In this document: one piece after another, positions 25,279-34,902 of the stretch
Numbering within the stretch: position 1 is the first letter of the stretch
Layout of the letters: each line of letters begins with the position of its first letter
Origin: Clostridiales bacterium
GTDB lineage: Bacteria > Bacillota > Clostridia > Lachnospirales > Lachnospiraceae
Direction: 5' to 3'
Length of the DNA stretch: 49,322 nt
Assembly (NCBI GenBank): GCA_012520815.1
Contig: JAAYNM010000029.1
Coordinates: 1 to 49,322, forward strand
Position numbers and translations under genes: made by a program
The notes under the pieces: generated by a model
Databases searched by the model: none
Told to the model about the DNA's origin: nothing
What the model saw: the letters and a program-made list of their open reading frames with translations, nothing else

Positions 25279-27273
25279 TTACAATACACGTTTAAACTTC
25301 TTCTCTAGCTCATACTTTGTCATAGATATAATTGTTGGTCTACCATGAGGGCAATTATAAGGATTCTCCAGCGTTAGTAGTTCATCTATTAATTCATTTG
25401 CTTCTCTTTCGCTGAGTTTATTATTTCCCTTAACTGCCGCCTTGCAAGACATGGTAGCCATTTTCTCAAGCAATAATTCGTTATTAACTTTCAAACCAAA
25501 ATCACCTGTTAATCCATCAACAAGTTCCATAAGCAAGTCTTTGTCTGAAATGCTTAAGCAATCATATGGTACTGCTCTTACTGCATAATCACTTCCACCC
25601 ATAGATTCAATTTCAAAGCCTAAGTCTTCAAACATTTTTATATTGTTTTTTAGCATTTCCTCTTCTCGCATAGTTAATGACAATACAATAGGTGGTAGAA
25701 TCTCCTGTGATAATGGTTCTTTTTTATTATACCTTGCCACAAGTCTCTCATATAGAACCTTCTCGTGAGCTGCGTGCTGGTCAATAATAAACATTTTGTC
25801 ACCGTATTCTATTATCCAATATGTATTAAATACTTGACCTACGAGAATATGTTTTTGCCTTGCTTTTTCACTAAGCAACTTATCGTCAAACAATGTCATT
25901 TGCTGGGATGTTTGCGCCTGCTGTATTTTTTGTAGTTGTGGCGCTGGATATGGCTCATCATTAAGAGTTTTTTCTTTATTATTTATTGTATCCTGTATAG
26001 CTGTAGCACTCCTAGTAGTAATTGAGAGTGATTCCTCAACCTTAGTTTCCACCACTGAATTAGGTTCCACTGACGGAATTAATGGTTTCTCCACATTAGA
26101 ACTATAATTAGGTTTCTCTCTTAAAATCTCCTTTAAAGGAGTGGTTTCTTCCTTAGTGGCTAACTCTTTACCTTCCGCTAACCTAGTCTTCTCGAAAGGT
26201 TCCGGTGGTCTATTTTTAGATGCAATCTGAACCTTATCTTCTTTATTTTTCTTAGTGTTCTCTATATTTGCCTCAGTAATCATTTCTCTATTATGAAGCA
26301 TTTTATCTAAACTTTTAAATATAAAAGGATAAATTTCCTCTTGATTTGTGAAACGTAATTCCATTTTTGCAGGGTGGACATTAACATCCAACAAATCTTG
26401 ATTAATCTTAACATTTAAACACGTAAATGGATACTTATGCTGCATCATAAAAGATTTATAAGCATCCTCAATTCCTCTGGAAATAAGTGAACTCTTAATA
26501 TATCTTCCGTTTATAAAGTAACTTTCATAATTTCTATTACCTCGCGAAATAACAGGCTTGCCAATAAATCCTGTAAGAGTCATAAAATCACAACTCTCAT
26601 TTACTTCAATTAAGTTCCTAGTTATCTCTCTACCGTAAATTGTGTAAATTACATCTTTGAGTGAACCGTTTCCCGAAGTATGTAGTTTACTTTTATTATT
26701 GCAAATAAATCTAATACTAACTTCTGGATGTGATAGTGCAATTCTTTCAACTATATCACTAATGTAACCAGCCTCTGTGGTTGGTGTTTTCAAGAATTTT
26801 CTTCTAGCCGGAGTATTGAAAAATAAATTTCTAATTATAAAAGTTGTTCCATCTGGAACACCAATATCTTCACAAGATTTTTCAATTCCACCTTCGATTG
26901 TGTATCTTACCCCCGAAAGTGAATTCTTTGTCTTTGTAATAAGTTCTACCATACCTACGGCTGCAATGGATGAAAGTGCTTCACCTCTGAATCCCAACGA
27001 GGAAACCGTAAGCAAATCTAATGCGCTCTTTATTTTACTTGTAGAATACCTTAAAAATGCCAATGATATATCATCTTTTTCAATTCCACATCCATTATCT
27101 GTAATTCTAATAAATGAAATTCCACCTTCTTTAATTTCAACTGTAACTGCAGTGGCCTTTGCATCTATAGCATTTTCAAGCAACTCTTTAACCACAGATG
27201 CTGGACGTTCCACGACCTCACCTGCAGCTATTTGATTTATAGTGTCTTGATCTAAAATTTTGATATTTGCCAT
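25279..27273 (-). CDS. mutL: DNA mismatch repair protein MutL
   Basis: Couples mismatch recognition by MutS to strand removal. The N-terminal GHKL ATPase motifs are complete (ELLENAIDAKAT, DNGCGI, GFRGEALSSI), a Q/P-rich linker spans about residues 345-455, and the C-terminal dimerisation domain has the endonuclease motif IDQHAAHEKVLYE plus SCKAAVK and CPHGRPT, so it should nick DNA itself, as expected in bacteria lacking MutH. MANIKILDQD at 27273 is taken as the start; an ATG at 27285 overlapping the mutS stop is the alternative. About 664 residues. Confidence 0.96.
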   Translation of the reverse strand: MANIKILDQDTINQIAAGEVVERPASVVKELLENAIDAKATAVTVEIKEGGISFIRITDNGCGIEKDDISLAFLRYSTSKIKSALDLLTVSSLGFRGEALSSIAAVGMVELITKTKNSLSGVRYTIEGGIEKSCEDIGVPDGTTFIIRNLFFNTPARRKFLKTPTTEAGYISDIVERIALSHPEVSIRFICNNKSKLHTSGNGSLKDVIYTIYGREITRNLIEVNESCDFMTLTGFIGKPVISRGNRNYESYFINGRYIKSSLISRGIEDAYKSFMMQHKYPFTCLNVKINQDLLDVNVHPAKMELRFTNQEEIYPFIFKSLDKMLHNREMITEANIENTKKNKEDKVQIASKNRPPEPFEKTRLAEGKELATKEETTPLKEILREKPNYSSNVEKPLIPSVEPNSVVETKVEESLSITTRSATAIQDTINNKEKTLNDEPYPAPQLQKIQQAQTSQQMTLFDDKLLSEKARQKHILVGQVFNTYWIIEYGDKMFIIDQHAAHEKVLYERLVARYNKKEPLSQEILPPIVLSLTMREEEMLKNNIKMFEDLGFEIESMGGSDYAVRAVPYDCLSISDKDLLMELVDGLTGDFGLKVNNELLLEKMATMSCKAAVKGNNKLSEREANELIDELLTLENPYNCPHGRPTIISMTKYELEKKFKRVL

Positions 27274-27278
27274 ATTCT

Positions 27279-29930
27279 TTACCATCTATTCTTCAATTTA
27301 TTCTGTAAACTGTAAATTGTGTTTAAAGCATCAATAGGGGTGAGATTACTAATGTCAATATTTTTAATTTCTTCAATAATATCACTATCTTTAACCGTAT
27401 CAAAAAGTGACATCTGCGTTAAGTCTACCTCATCTAATGATTTTGTTTTTTTAGGTTTGTTTCCACCGTTCAATGCTATTTCCTTGGCGCGCTTAGATAT
27501 ATCTGCATCACTAAGCTCTATAACTAGTTCCTTAGCTCTACTAATTACTGAATCCGGGACCCCGGCAAGCTTAGCCACTTGAATACCATAACTTTTATCA
27601 GCACCACCTTTAACAATTTTCCTTAGAAAAACAATATCATCACCTTGTTCCTTTACGGCTATGCAATAATTGTTAACACCCTGTAACATTCCTTCTAATT
27701 CTGTAAGTTCGTGATAATGCGTTGCAAACAATGTCTTTGCACCTAAAAGTTTTGTATTACTAATGTGCTCTACTACTGCCCACGCAATGCTTAATCCATC
27801 AAACGTACTTGTTCCTCTACCGATTTCGTCTAATATTAGTAAACTCTTTGAGGTTGCATTCCTAATTATATTTGCCACCTCTGTCATTTCCACCATAAAT
27901 GTACTTTGACCACTTGCTAAGTCATCAGATGCTCCCACTCTAGTAAATATCCTATCACATATGCCTATATTTGCCGATTTAGCAGGCACAAATGAGCCTA
28001 TTTGAGCCATCAGAACAATAAGGGCTGTCTGTCTCATATATGTGGATTTACCAGCCATATTAGGGCCTGTAATAATGGAGATTCTATTACTTCCGTTGTC
28101 AAGATATGTATCATTTGAAACAAACATATCATTTACAATCATTTTTTCTACAACCGGATGTCTACCATCCTTTATATCAATCAAACCCTTTTCATTAATA
28201 TTAGGACATACAAAATCATTCTTCTCAGCCACGAATGCAAGTGATGTCAAAACGTCTATTGTTGCCACATCTTTTGCAGTATTTTGGATTCTAATAATCT
28301 CATCCGTTATTTTGTTACGTAATTCCGAGAAAACCTCATATTCTAAAGAAAACAACCTATCCTCTGCACCTAAAATCATATCCTCTAACTCTTTAAGTTT
28401 TGGAGTAATGTATCTTTCTGCATTAGTAAGAGTTTGTTTTCTAGTGTAGTCAGATGGAATTTCAAACTGATCCCTGTAAGTATTTGTAATCTCTATACAA
28501 TAGCCAAATACTTTATTAAACTTAATCTTTAGGGTTTTAACGCCTGTCCTTTCCCTCTCATATGCTTCAAGATCCATAAGCCAATTTTTACCCTCAGTTT
28601 TTGATAGGCGAAGTTTGTCTATTTCCTCATTGAAGCCACTCTTTATAAGCCCACCTTCTTTTATTGTAATAGGGGGGTCCTCAACAATTGCATCATCAAT
28701 AACACTAAATATATCTGTTAGGTCATCCATTTCATCGTAAATAGATTTTAACAGTGCCGCATCAAATTCACCTAAAATTCTTCTAATATGTGGAAGCATT
28801 GATAGTGATGTTTTAAATGCAACTAAATCACGAGGGCCTGCCGATTTATTAGCGATTCGACTTATTAATCTTTCCATATCATATATTGGGTTCAAATATT
28901 CACGCAATTCATCTCTTGAAATGAGAGAACTATTTAGTGCCAAAATGGAGTTTTGGCGTTCAACTATTAAATCCTTATCAATTAATGGCTGTTCTATATA
29001 TTTTCTAAGGAGTCTTGCCCCCATTGCTGTCTTTGTTTTATCTAGTATCCATAACAATGAACCCCTTTTTTGTTTTTCTCTAAGTGTTTCTACAAGTTCT
29101 AAGTTTCTTCTTGTAGAAGTATCTATAATCATGTACTTTCCTGTTGAATATGGTGTTATCCTAGTCAGCTGAGATACCACTGACTTTTGCGTATCATAAA
29201 CATACTTAAGTAATACTCCTGCTGAAATCACACCTACCTTTAAGTCCTCTAGGCCTAATCCATCTAGGTTCTGAACTTTAAAATGCTCCATAAGTACTTT
29301 TCTACATGTATCATCATCAAAGTACCAATCTTCCAATTCAAATACCGAAATACCCAGTCTATCTTTAATATCATCAATATCTATTCCAGTCATTCGAAAT
29401 GCTTTATTGCAGATGATTTCGGATGGCGAAAATTTGTTTATCTCATCAATTAAATTTCTAATTGATGAAACCTCTGTTACATAGTAATCACCTGTAGATA
29501 TATCTGATGTAGATATTCCAAAGGAATCACCCAAATACACAATACTCATTAAATAATTATTTTTGCTATCCAATAAAGCCTGTTCACTAATATTAGTACC
29601 AGGAGTGACAATACGCGTAACTTCCCTCTTTACTAACCCTTTTGCGAATTTTGGATCCTCTACCTGTTCGCCTATAGCAACCTTATATCCCTTTGAGACA
29701 AGTTTATTTAAGTAAGAATCTAGTGCATGATATGGAATGCCACACATAGGTGCACGTTCCTCTAACCCACAGTCCTTTCCTGTAAGAGTTAACTCTAGTT
29801 CCCTTGATGCAAGCAATGCATCATCAAAGAACATTTCATAAAAATCCCCAAGTCTATAAAATAAAACACAGTCACTATATTGTTTTTTTGTATCCATATA
29901 TTGCTGCATCATTGGTGATAATTTTGTCAC
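27279..29930 (-). CDS. mutS: DNA mismatch repair protein MutS
   Basis: The mismatch sensor. The mismatch-reading loop is YRLGDFYEMFFDDA near the N-terminus, with connector, lever and clamp domains following, then the ABC-type ATPase: Walker A GPNMAGKSTYMRQ, Walker B LLILDEIGRGTSTFDG and the ATHYHEL segment. A short C-terminal tail contains QMSLFD, which fits a beta-clamp-binding motif. GTG at 29930 is the likely start because GGAGG sits eight bases before it; an ATG at 29945 would overlap that ribosome site. 883 residues, normal for MutS1. It runs directly into mutL. Confidence 0.96.
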   Translation of the reverse strand: MTKLSPMMQQYMDTKKQYSDCVLFYRLGDFYEMFFDDALLASRELELTLTGKDCGLEERAPMCGIPYHALDSYLNKLVSKGYKVAIGEQVEDPKFAKGLVKREVTRIVTPGTNISEQALLDSKNNYLMSIVYLGDSFGISTSDISTGDYYVTEVSSIRNLIDEINKFSPSEIICNKAFRMTGIDIDDIKDRLGISVFELEDWYFDDDTCRKVLMEHFKVQNLDGLGLEDLKVGVISAGVLLKYVYDTQKSVVSQLTRITPYSTGKYMIIDTSTRRNLELVETLREKQKRGSLLWILDKTKTAMGARLLRKYIEQPLIDKDLIVERQNSILALNSSLISRDELREYLNPIYDMERLISRIANKSAGPRDLVAFKTSLSMLPHIRRILGEFDAALLKSIYDEMDDLTDIFSVIDDAIVEDPPITIKEGGLIKSGFNEEIDKLRLSKTEGKNWLMDLEAYERERTGVKTLKIKFNKVFGYCIEITNTYRDQFEIPSDYTRKQTLTNAERYITPKLKELEDMILGAEDRLFSLEYEVFSELRNKITDEIIRIQNTAKDVATIDVLTSLAFVAEKNDFVCPNINEKGLIDIKDGRHPVVEKMIVNDMFVSNDTYLDNGSNRISIITGPNMAGKSTYMRQTALIVLMAQIGSFVPAKSANIGICDRIFTRVGASDDLASGQSTFMVEMTEVANIIRNATSKSLLILDEIGRGTSTFDGLSIAWAVVEHISNTKLLGAKTLFATHYHELTELEGMLQGVNNYCIAVKEQGDDIVFLRKIVKGGADKSYGIQVAKLAGVPDSVISRAKELVIELSDADISKRAKEIALNGGNKPKKTKSLDEVDLTQMSLFDTVKDSDIIEEIKNIDISNLTPIDALNTIYSLQNKLKNRW

Positions 29931-29987
29931 TTTCCCTGCCTCCATCTATAGTTTCTAAATTAAATATAAGTATTCTTTAATCAATAA

Positions 29988-30017
29988 TATTCCATACAGA
30001 ATAAACTGTATGGAATA
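29988..30017 (-). terminator. Perfect hairpin between the zinc-ribbon gene and mutS
   Basis: A perfect 12-pair stem (TATTCCATACAG and its complement) with a 6-base loop, 30 bases past the stop at 30047. The minus-strand T-tract is poor (TTATTGATT), so termination may be partial; no convincing mutS promoter was found between it and the GTG at 29930. Confidence 0.55.
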
Positions 30018-30046
30018 CTTGACTTTTATATCTACAATATAAAATG

Positions 30047-30880
30047 TTAACGCTGCTTTGTCTCCGCCGAAATTATTGAAAAAATACCTACTGCCACACC
30101 TAGATAAATGATAATAAAATTCCATATTATTTCTGCATTGAATGAGGAATTCTCTTCTCTTGCCATTTCATATAAATCGCTAGCCTCCTCATATGTTAAA
30201 TCTAAATAATAATGCTTATCTTCTAATTGATCCTTTACAGACAATGTACCAAATATTATCTCTGTTGGATAAACTAATAAGAGCGCGACAATCGAAATCA
30301 CTGCTGCAACAACCACATTGCTTCGTCTACCTAACAATCTATATCCGAAATATGGCAGAAATACAAACACAAAACCATGAAGATATATAATTACATGTAA
30401 TATATTGGTACAAAAATACCATATAGCTAATGCTATTACAAATCCAAGTATAGCACCAATTGTGCCAAGCACTACATTCATACTCTTTTGCTCTGTTACT
30501 ACAGCACTTCCCGTATTATAATACGTTGGGTCTTGTACAGCATATGGATTTGCTTGAGCTTGTGTTCCATATGGGGTTGCCTGTGGCTGTGTTCCATATG
30601 CGTCAGACTGAAGTTTAGCTTTTAATTCTGGACGAGCTTCTGTGTTTACTTTTACATCAACTGTTGGTGTGTAAACTGGTTCTGCACTATATGTAGGTTG
30701 TCCTGCAAGAGGAGGTAATGGCTGAAGTTTTTTCTTTGGTTCCTCACCTGCTAATGTACTAACATTACCTTCTGTTGTCCTATCGCCATTTGTAACCTTT
30801 GTACTATTTGCTTCTCCGCACTCTGGACAATACACCATATTGTCTTCCATTTGTTTTCCACAAAATCCGCAAGATTTCAT
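30047..30880 (-). CDS. Zinc-ribbon membrane protein
   Basis: A 277-residue protein with three visible parts. Residues 1-25 form a zinc ribbon with two CxxC knuckles (CGFC and CPEC). Residues ~30-125 are a low-complexity linker rich in P, Q, T and A with a near-repeat (YGTQPQATP / YGTQAQANP). The rest carries about four membrane helices (around 133-155, 158-178, 187-205 and 250-270). The start at 30880 has AGGAG seven bases upstream. It lies 20 bases after a second zinc-ribbon gene. Such proteins are common and uncharacterised in Lachnospiraceae; a sensory or chaperone role is speculation. Confidence 0.7.
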   Translation of the reverse strand: MKSCGFCGKQMEDNMVYCPECGEANSTKVTNGDRTTEGNVSTLAGEEPKKKLQPLPPLAGQPTYSAEPVYTPTVDVKVNTEARPELKAKLQSDAYGTQPQATPYGTQAQANPYAVQDPTYYNTGSAVVTEQKSMNVVLGTIGAILGFVIALAIWYFCTNILHVIIYLHGFVFVFLPYFGYRLLGRRSNVVVAAVISIVALLLVYPTEIIFGTLSVKDQLEDKHYYLDLTYEEASDLYEMAREENSSFNAEIIWNFIIIYLGVAVGIFSIISAETKQR

Positions 30881-30900
30881 CAATCTTCTCCTAACTGTAT

Positions 30901-31359
30901 TTATTTAATTATAAAATAGTAAACTGCTATTCCGGCGGCTATTCCTATGGCCAATCCTAGAATCGCAATAAATATTTTCGTACCTATCCCACGTCCCTGA
31001 CTCTTAGCATAATTTAATGATGCATTATTACTTCTATTCATCATCGCTTGTTTTTCATCAGCTCCAAGGTTTCCGATATTTTCCGTGTAAACAATCGGTT
31101 TTTGAACATAATGACTTCTATCTGCTTGAGTATAAATATCTGATTGATAACTATCATGATTCATAAGCATATTATCCGAACTATAATAGTTCAGACCCTT
31201 ATTATATGAATAGTCTGATGCATCTCTCTTCAAAGAGTCAATATCTCTTGGTTTTACTTTCATTTCCACTTTTTCATCACTAGCTGATGCAACAGCACCA
31301 CAACTAGCACAAAACTTAGCGTTATCTTCCATTTTCGCATTACAATATTTACAAAACAT
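30901..31359 (-). CDS. Zinc-ribbon protein with C-terminal membrane anchor
   Basis: A 152-residue protein with an N-terminal zinc ribbon (CKYC and CASC knuckles, residues ~3-20), a polar Y/S/N/D-rich middle with no recognisable domain, and a single C-terminal helix (about 128-148, FIAILGLAIGIAAGIAVYYFI) ending in IIK. The ribbon would therefore face the cytoplasm on a tail-anchored protein. ATG at 31359 is one codon after a GTG; the ribosome site (GAAGA) is weak. It precedes the larger zinc-ribbon gene by 20 bases and shares KMEDN/QMEDN between its cysteine pairs. Confidence 0.65.
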   Translation of the reverse strand: MFCKYCNAKMEDNAKFCASCGAVASASDEKVEMKVKPRDIDSLKRDASDYSYNKGLNYYSSDNMLMNHDSYQSDIYTQADRSHYVQKPIVYTENIGNLGADEKQAMMNRSNNASLNYAKSQGRGIGTKIFIAILGLAIGIAAGIAVYYFIIK

Positions 31360-31457
31360 CACATAATCTTCTTTCTTTTTTATTTTTTTAAATAAAATAA
31401 TTTAATGTTTATTTTAATACTTTACGTTTTACTTTTTTACTCCTACAATGAGACATT

Positions 31458-32912
31458 TTACACCATAGTTCCCATAAAGTAAAATCCTTTTGCTTCATCC
31501 AATCTAACATTTACGATTTGACCTATGAGATCTTTTGTTCCTTTAAAATGAACTGTAATACTACTGTCAAGTCTCCCTGTTACGTATCCTTCTTGGTTAT
31601 TCAAACTTTCAACTAGCACATCCTTTATTTCACCTTCAAATCTTTTTACAGATGCAGCCCCAGTCCTATGAATTTCATTTAGCAATCTGTCGAATCTATT
31701 CTTTATTACATCTTCTGGAACTTGGTTCTCCATAGTTGCAGCCGGTGTGCCCGTCCTCTTGGAATAGATAAATGTAAATGCACTATCAAATCTCACTTTT
31801 CTAACTATATCTACAGTTTCTTCAAAATCTTCCTCTGTTTCACCTGGGAAACCAACAATAAAGTCTGTAGTTAATGAAATATCTGGAATAGCCTTTCTAA
31901 GCTTTTCTACCAATTCAAGATAATGCTCCTTATCATACTTTCTATTCATAATTTTAAGTATTCTTGAACTTCCTGATTGAATAGGTAAATGTAAGTGGTG
32001 ACAAATCTTTTTAGACTGTGCCATTACTTCTATAAGTTCATCTGACAAATCTTTTGGATGGGATGTCATAAAGCGTATTCTTTTTAAACCTTCTATATCA
32101 TCAATTTGCTTTAATAATTGAGCAAATGTAATGCCAGCTTCCATACCTTTTCCGTATGAATTAACATTTTGTCCTAGAAGCATAATCTCAATAACACCAT
32201 CTTCTACAAGGCTTTTGATTTCTGCAATAATATCCTCTGGTTTTCTACTTCTTTCACGTCCTCTAACATAAGGAACAATACAGTAACTGCAAAAATTATT
32301 GCACCCAAACATGATATTCACGCCTGATTTGAATGAGAATTTTCTCTCTATTGGTAGTTCTTCAACTATTTTATCTGTATCCTTCCATATATCTACAATC
32401 ATAGAACCTTGGGAAATCCTCTGATATAAAAGTTCTGGAAACGTATAAATATTATGTGTTCCAAAAATTATGTCAACAAACCTATAACTTTTTTTGATTT
32501 TTTCAACAACATGGTCTTCCTGCATCATACAACCACAGAGCGCAATCATCATATGTGGATTTTTCTTTTTTGCATTAGACAAGAATCCTAAATGTCCATA
32601 TACTTTTTGATTAGCATTTTCTCTAACTGTACAAGTATTATACAATACAAAGTCTGATTTTTCATCTTCTGATTCCTCGTATCCTATAAGTTTTAATATT
32701 CCAATAAGTTTTTCTGAATCCCTAGCATTCATTTGACATCCAAATGTATTAACACAGGCTGTAAGTTTTCTTCCAATTTCTGCTTCCTTCTCTTTAAGCC
32801 ATTTGCGGCAAAGGGACATATAGTAATATTGTCTCTTTGTATCTTCTTCTGGAATAATATCACTAAATTCTGCTTCATCTATTGCATTTTTAATATAGTC
32901 GAATCTATTCAT
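31458..32912 (-). CDS. miaB: tRNA-2-methylthio-N6-dimethylallyladenosine synthase
   Basis: A radical SAM methylthiotransferase that converts i6A37 to ms2i6A37 in tRNA. The N-terminal UPF0004 domain holds the three sulphur-donor cluster cysteines (NTFGCQMN, NTCTVRENA, ALCGCMMQ), the radical SAM motif is FGCNNFCSYCIVP, and a TRAM domain closes the protein (EGYVTGRLDSSITVHFKG...GQIVNVRL). 484 residues, with an N-terminal extension of roughly 50 over the E. coli form. AGGAG lies seven bases before the ATG; the preceding gene ends 9 bases upstream. Its partner miaA is in the same region. Confidence 0.96.
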   Translation of the reverse strand: MNRFDYIKNAIDEAEFSDIIPEEDTKRQYYYMSLCRKWLKEKEAEIGRKLTACVNTFGCQMNARDSEKLIGILKLIGYEESEDEKSDFVLYNTCTVRENANQKVYGHLGFLSNAKKKNPHMMIALCGCMMQEDHVVEKIKKSYRFVDIIFGTHNIYTFPELLYQRISQGSMIVDIWKDTDKIVEELPIERKFSFKSGVNIMFGCNNFCSYCIVPYVRGRERSRKPEDIIAEIKSLVEDGVIEIMLLGQNVNSYGKGMEAGITFAQLLKQIDDIEGLKRIRFMTSHPKDLSDELIEVMAQSKKICHHLHLPIQSGSSRILKIMNRKYDKEHYLELVEKLRKAIPDISLTTDFIVGFPGETEEDFEETVDIVRKVRFDSAFTFIYSKRTGTPAATMENQVPEDVIKNRFDRLLNEIHRTGAASVKRFEGEIKDVLVESLNNQEGYVTGRLDSSITVHFKGTKDLIGQIVNVRLDEAKGFYFMGTMV

Positions 32913-32921
32913 TGTGGTCTC

Positions 32922-33482
32922 CTAACCATAAATACTTGTCTCTGTAAGTATTTTTTCTAATTTATAATCGTATTCATCAATTTTGTCAATTTCAAGGCAT
33001 TGAAAATCAAAAGCAATACCGATAACCGATTTAAATTTATACTTTCTTAAATACCTATCATAAAAACCACCGCCATATCCCACTCTGTAGCATTGCTTAT
33101 CAAAACCTACTATAGGTACAATAATAACGGCATCTTCTGTATACTCATCAAAACATTTTGTTGTTTTTGGTTCTAAAATACCCATGATACCTTCTTCTAA
33201 TTCACCAGTATCATCCACCTGGTAAAAAGACATTTTCCCTGCCTCCATCTCTAGAATTTTAGGAAAACATACTTTTTTTCCAGTACTAAAAGCATGATTT
33301 GTAATACTTTTCGTGGCTACTTCTCCCCGAATATCACTGTAAACGAATATGCTACTTGCTTTTTGGTATTCTTTATCTTCTATAACCTTTTCGGCTATTA
33401 TTTCTGAATTAAACTCTAAAAAGTCTTTGGTGACCTGCTTTCTCCTTGCAAAGACTTCTTTGCGTATTGATTGCTTATTCAT
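32922..33482 (-). CDS. 5-formyltetrahydrofolate cyclo-ligase
   Basis: Converts 5-formyl-THF to 5,10-methenyl-THF with ATP, returning the storage form to the one-carbon pool. About 186 residues; the N-terminus (KQSIRKEVFARRKQV) and the C-terminal signature VGYGGGFYDRYL fit the family. Start choice is not firm: ATG at 33482 overlaps the DUF896 stop by 8 bases and gives the usual N-terminus, but ATGs at 33512 and 33527 are in frame and 33512 has GGAAG upstream. It sits between a DUF896 gene and miaB. Confidence 0.9.
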   Translation of the reverse strand: MNKQSIRKEVFARRKQVTKDFLEFNSEIIAEKVIEDKEYQKASSIFVYSDIRGEVATKSITNHAFSTGKKVCFPKILEMEAGKMSFYQVDDTGELEEGIMGILEPKTTKCFDEYTEDAVIIVPIVGFDKQCYRVGYGGGFYDRYLRKYKFKSVIGIAFDFQCLEIDKIDEYDYKLEKILTETSIYG

Positions 33483-33696
33483 TATCTTTGTCTTTTCTTC
33501 TATCCTTGACATTTTCAATACTTCCATCAGGATGTTGAATCTTCATATTGTCCAACTGACCTCTAAGATTATTGCGAAAAGACGCTACATAAGCCTTTCT
33601 AAGCCTATCTTGTTCTTCCTTCTCCTCAGGTGAAAGTCCTACTTCCTTGGATTTTTTATATAATTCATTAATTCTATCAATGTTAAAATCAGCCAT
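33475..33696 (-). CDS. DUF896 family protein
   Basis: A 73-residue cytoplasmic protein of the DUF896/YnzC family, recognised by INELYKKSKEVGLSPEEKEEQ near the N-terminus followed by RLRKAYVASFRNNLRGQLDN, a two-helix hairpin typical of the family. The C-terminal tail is highly charged (KDRRKDKDNE). The function is not established; Bacillus YneA-operon linkage of a family member hints at stress or division roles, without proof. AAAGGATAA precedes the ATG. Its end overlaps the following gene by 8 bases. Confidence 0.88.
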   Translation of the reverse strand: MADFNIDRINELYKKSKEVGLSPEEKEEQDRLRKAYVASFRNNLRGQLDNMKIQHPDGSIENVKDRRKDKDNE

Positions 33697-33698
33697 AT

Positions 33699-34895
33699 TT
33701 ATCCTTTCTTTGTTAGTATATATATATTGCCACTACCATCTGTAATGCAACCTATATACTTTCCCTTTTCTTTATGCACTAAGGCTAAACCAGGGTATTT
33801 ATATACATTAATGTAAGAAAAATTCTTTGAAAATAATCCCTTCTTCTCATTGCTTCCAATAACAATGTCATTCATTGCCACTTCAAATTTATCACCATTA
33901 TCAAATATAAAATCTGATTTTTTATCAATAATATTATAAAACTCAATACCTTTTTGTGTGTCAAGCTTTAGATATGGCTTACCATTAAAAATGCATGCCT
34001 TTGCAAGGTTAATATCTGTAGATTCATTTTTGTTAATACACACTTGACTTTCCTTAGTTTTGTAGTTATAAAAAACAACCTCTTCTTCCCTACGTTCAAA
34101 ATTAAATTTTGAATATATGAAATATTCTCCACTAACCTCAACATAAGGAATGGTAGCAGTGAAAAATGTTTGCTCAATTGTATCCATAACAATATTGTTT
34201 TTAGATATAATTATGTCTGAAACCAACTGACCTAAATTCACAAAGCTAATACTCTCAACAGATACTTCATCTTTTTCTAAATGTTCAAATCTATTATTCT
34301 TCAAAAGTGAAAAACCTGATTTAAGAACACATACATTCTCACTAATAAGCAAAATGTCACTAATTCCATTAGATGTTAAATTTTCATCAACTATCTTTTT
34401 TGTTTCATTCTGCAGAATATTAAACATCGATAATTCAAAATCAAAATAATCCTCGAAGTTATCTGCAACATTGGCCCTCAAAAGTTCATTTTGAATCAGC
34501 ATATAGAATTCATTTAATACGAATACATGAGTTCTCATATATCTTTGATATTTTTCGTAGTCATCAATAATAGAATATATTTTTTTGCAGTTCTTTTCTA
34601 TGATTGAGTATCTAAATATTCTAATCTCGACGTTTCCATCGTCCTTCAAGTCAAAATTTGAAAAATAAACAAACTCTGGATGTTTAGAAATATCCGATAT
34701 CTTTATAATATTTAGTTTCGGAATATTGGGTGCAATTTCAACTCTTGTATTCTTTTCAAGGTTGTACATATAATATCTTTCATAAGAATAACCGTCTAAT
34801 TTTGCTTCACTTCTTTCTATAAGCAAAACACAATTGTTGCTAAGAACTACGCCATTTACACCTTCTGCATTTTTTACTATTCTTAAACTGTTCAT
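33699..34895 (-). CDS. Uncharacterised protein between proB and DUF896
   Basis: A 398-residue protein I do not recognise. It has no signal peptide, membrane helix or catalytic motif, and is rich in alternating beta-strand-like stretches (NCVLLIERSE, YYMYNLEKN, YFIYSKFNFE, NIYILTKKG) spaced by charged turns, which would suit a beta-propeller-like fold. Repeats are too degenerate to count by eye. AGAGGTACT precedes the ATG at 34895. It follows proB by 7 bases and precedes DUF896 by 2, so it is certainly part of this operon, though no neighbour points to a task. Confidence 0.65.
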   Translation of the reverse strand: MNSLRIVKNAEGVNGVVLSNNCVLLIERSEAKLDGYSYERYYMYNLEKNTRVEIAPNIPKLNIIKISDISKHPEFVYFSNFDLKDDGNVEIRIFRYSIIEKNCKKIYSIIDDYEKYQRYMRTHVFVLNEFYMLIQNELLRANVADNFEDYFDFELSMFNILQNETKKIVDENLTSNGISDILLISENVCVLKSGFSLLKNNRFEHLEKDEVSVESISFVNLGQLVSDIIISKNNIVMDTIEQTFFTATIPYVEVSGEYFIYSKFNFERREEEVVFYNYKTKESQVCINKNESTDINLAKACIFNGKPYLKLDTQKGIEFYNIIDKKSDFIFDNGDKFEVAMNDIVIGSNEKKGLFSKNFSYINVYKYPGLALVHKEKGKYIGCITDGSGNIYILTKKG

Positions 34896-34902
34896 AGTAC
34901 CT

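Noticed and set aside
26777..27235. Long plus-strand open frame (152 codons)
   Set aside because: It lies wholly inside mutL on the opposite strand, has no ribosome site, and mirrors the mutL codon pattern; the same holds for the other plus-strand frames, such as 35825-36238, 39142-39702 and 16530-16910.
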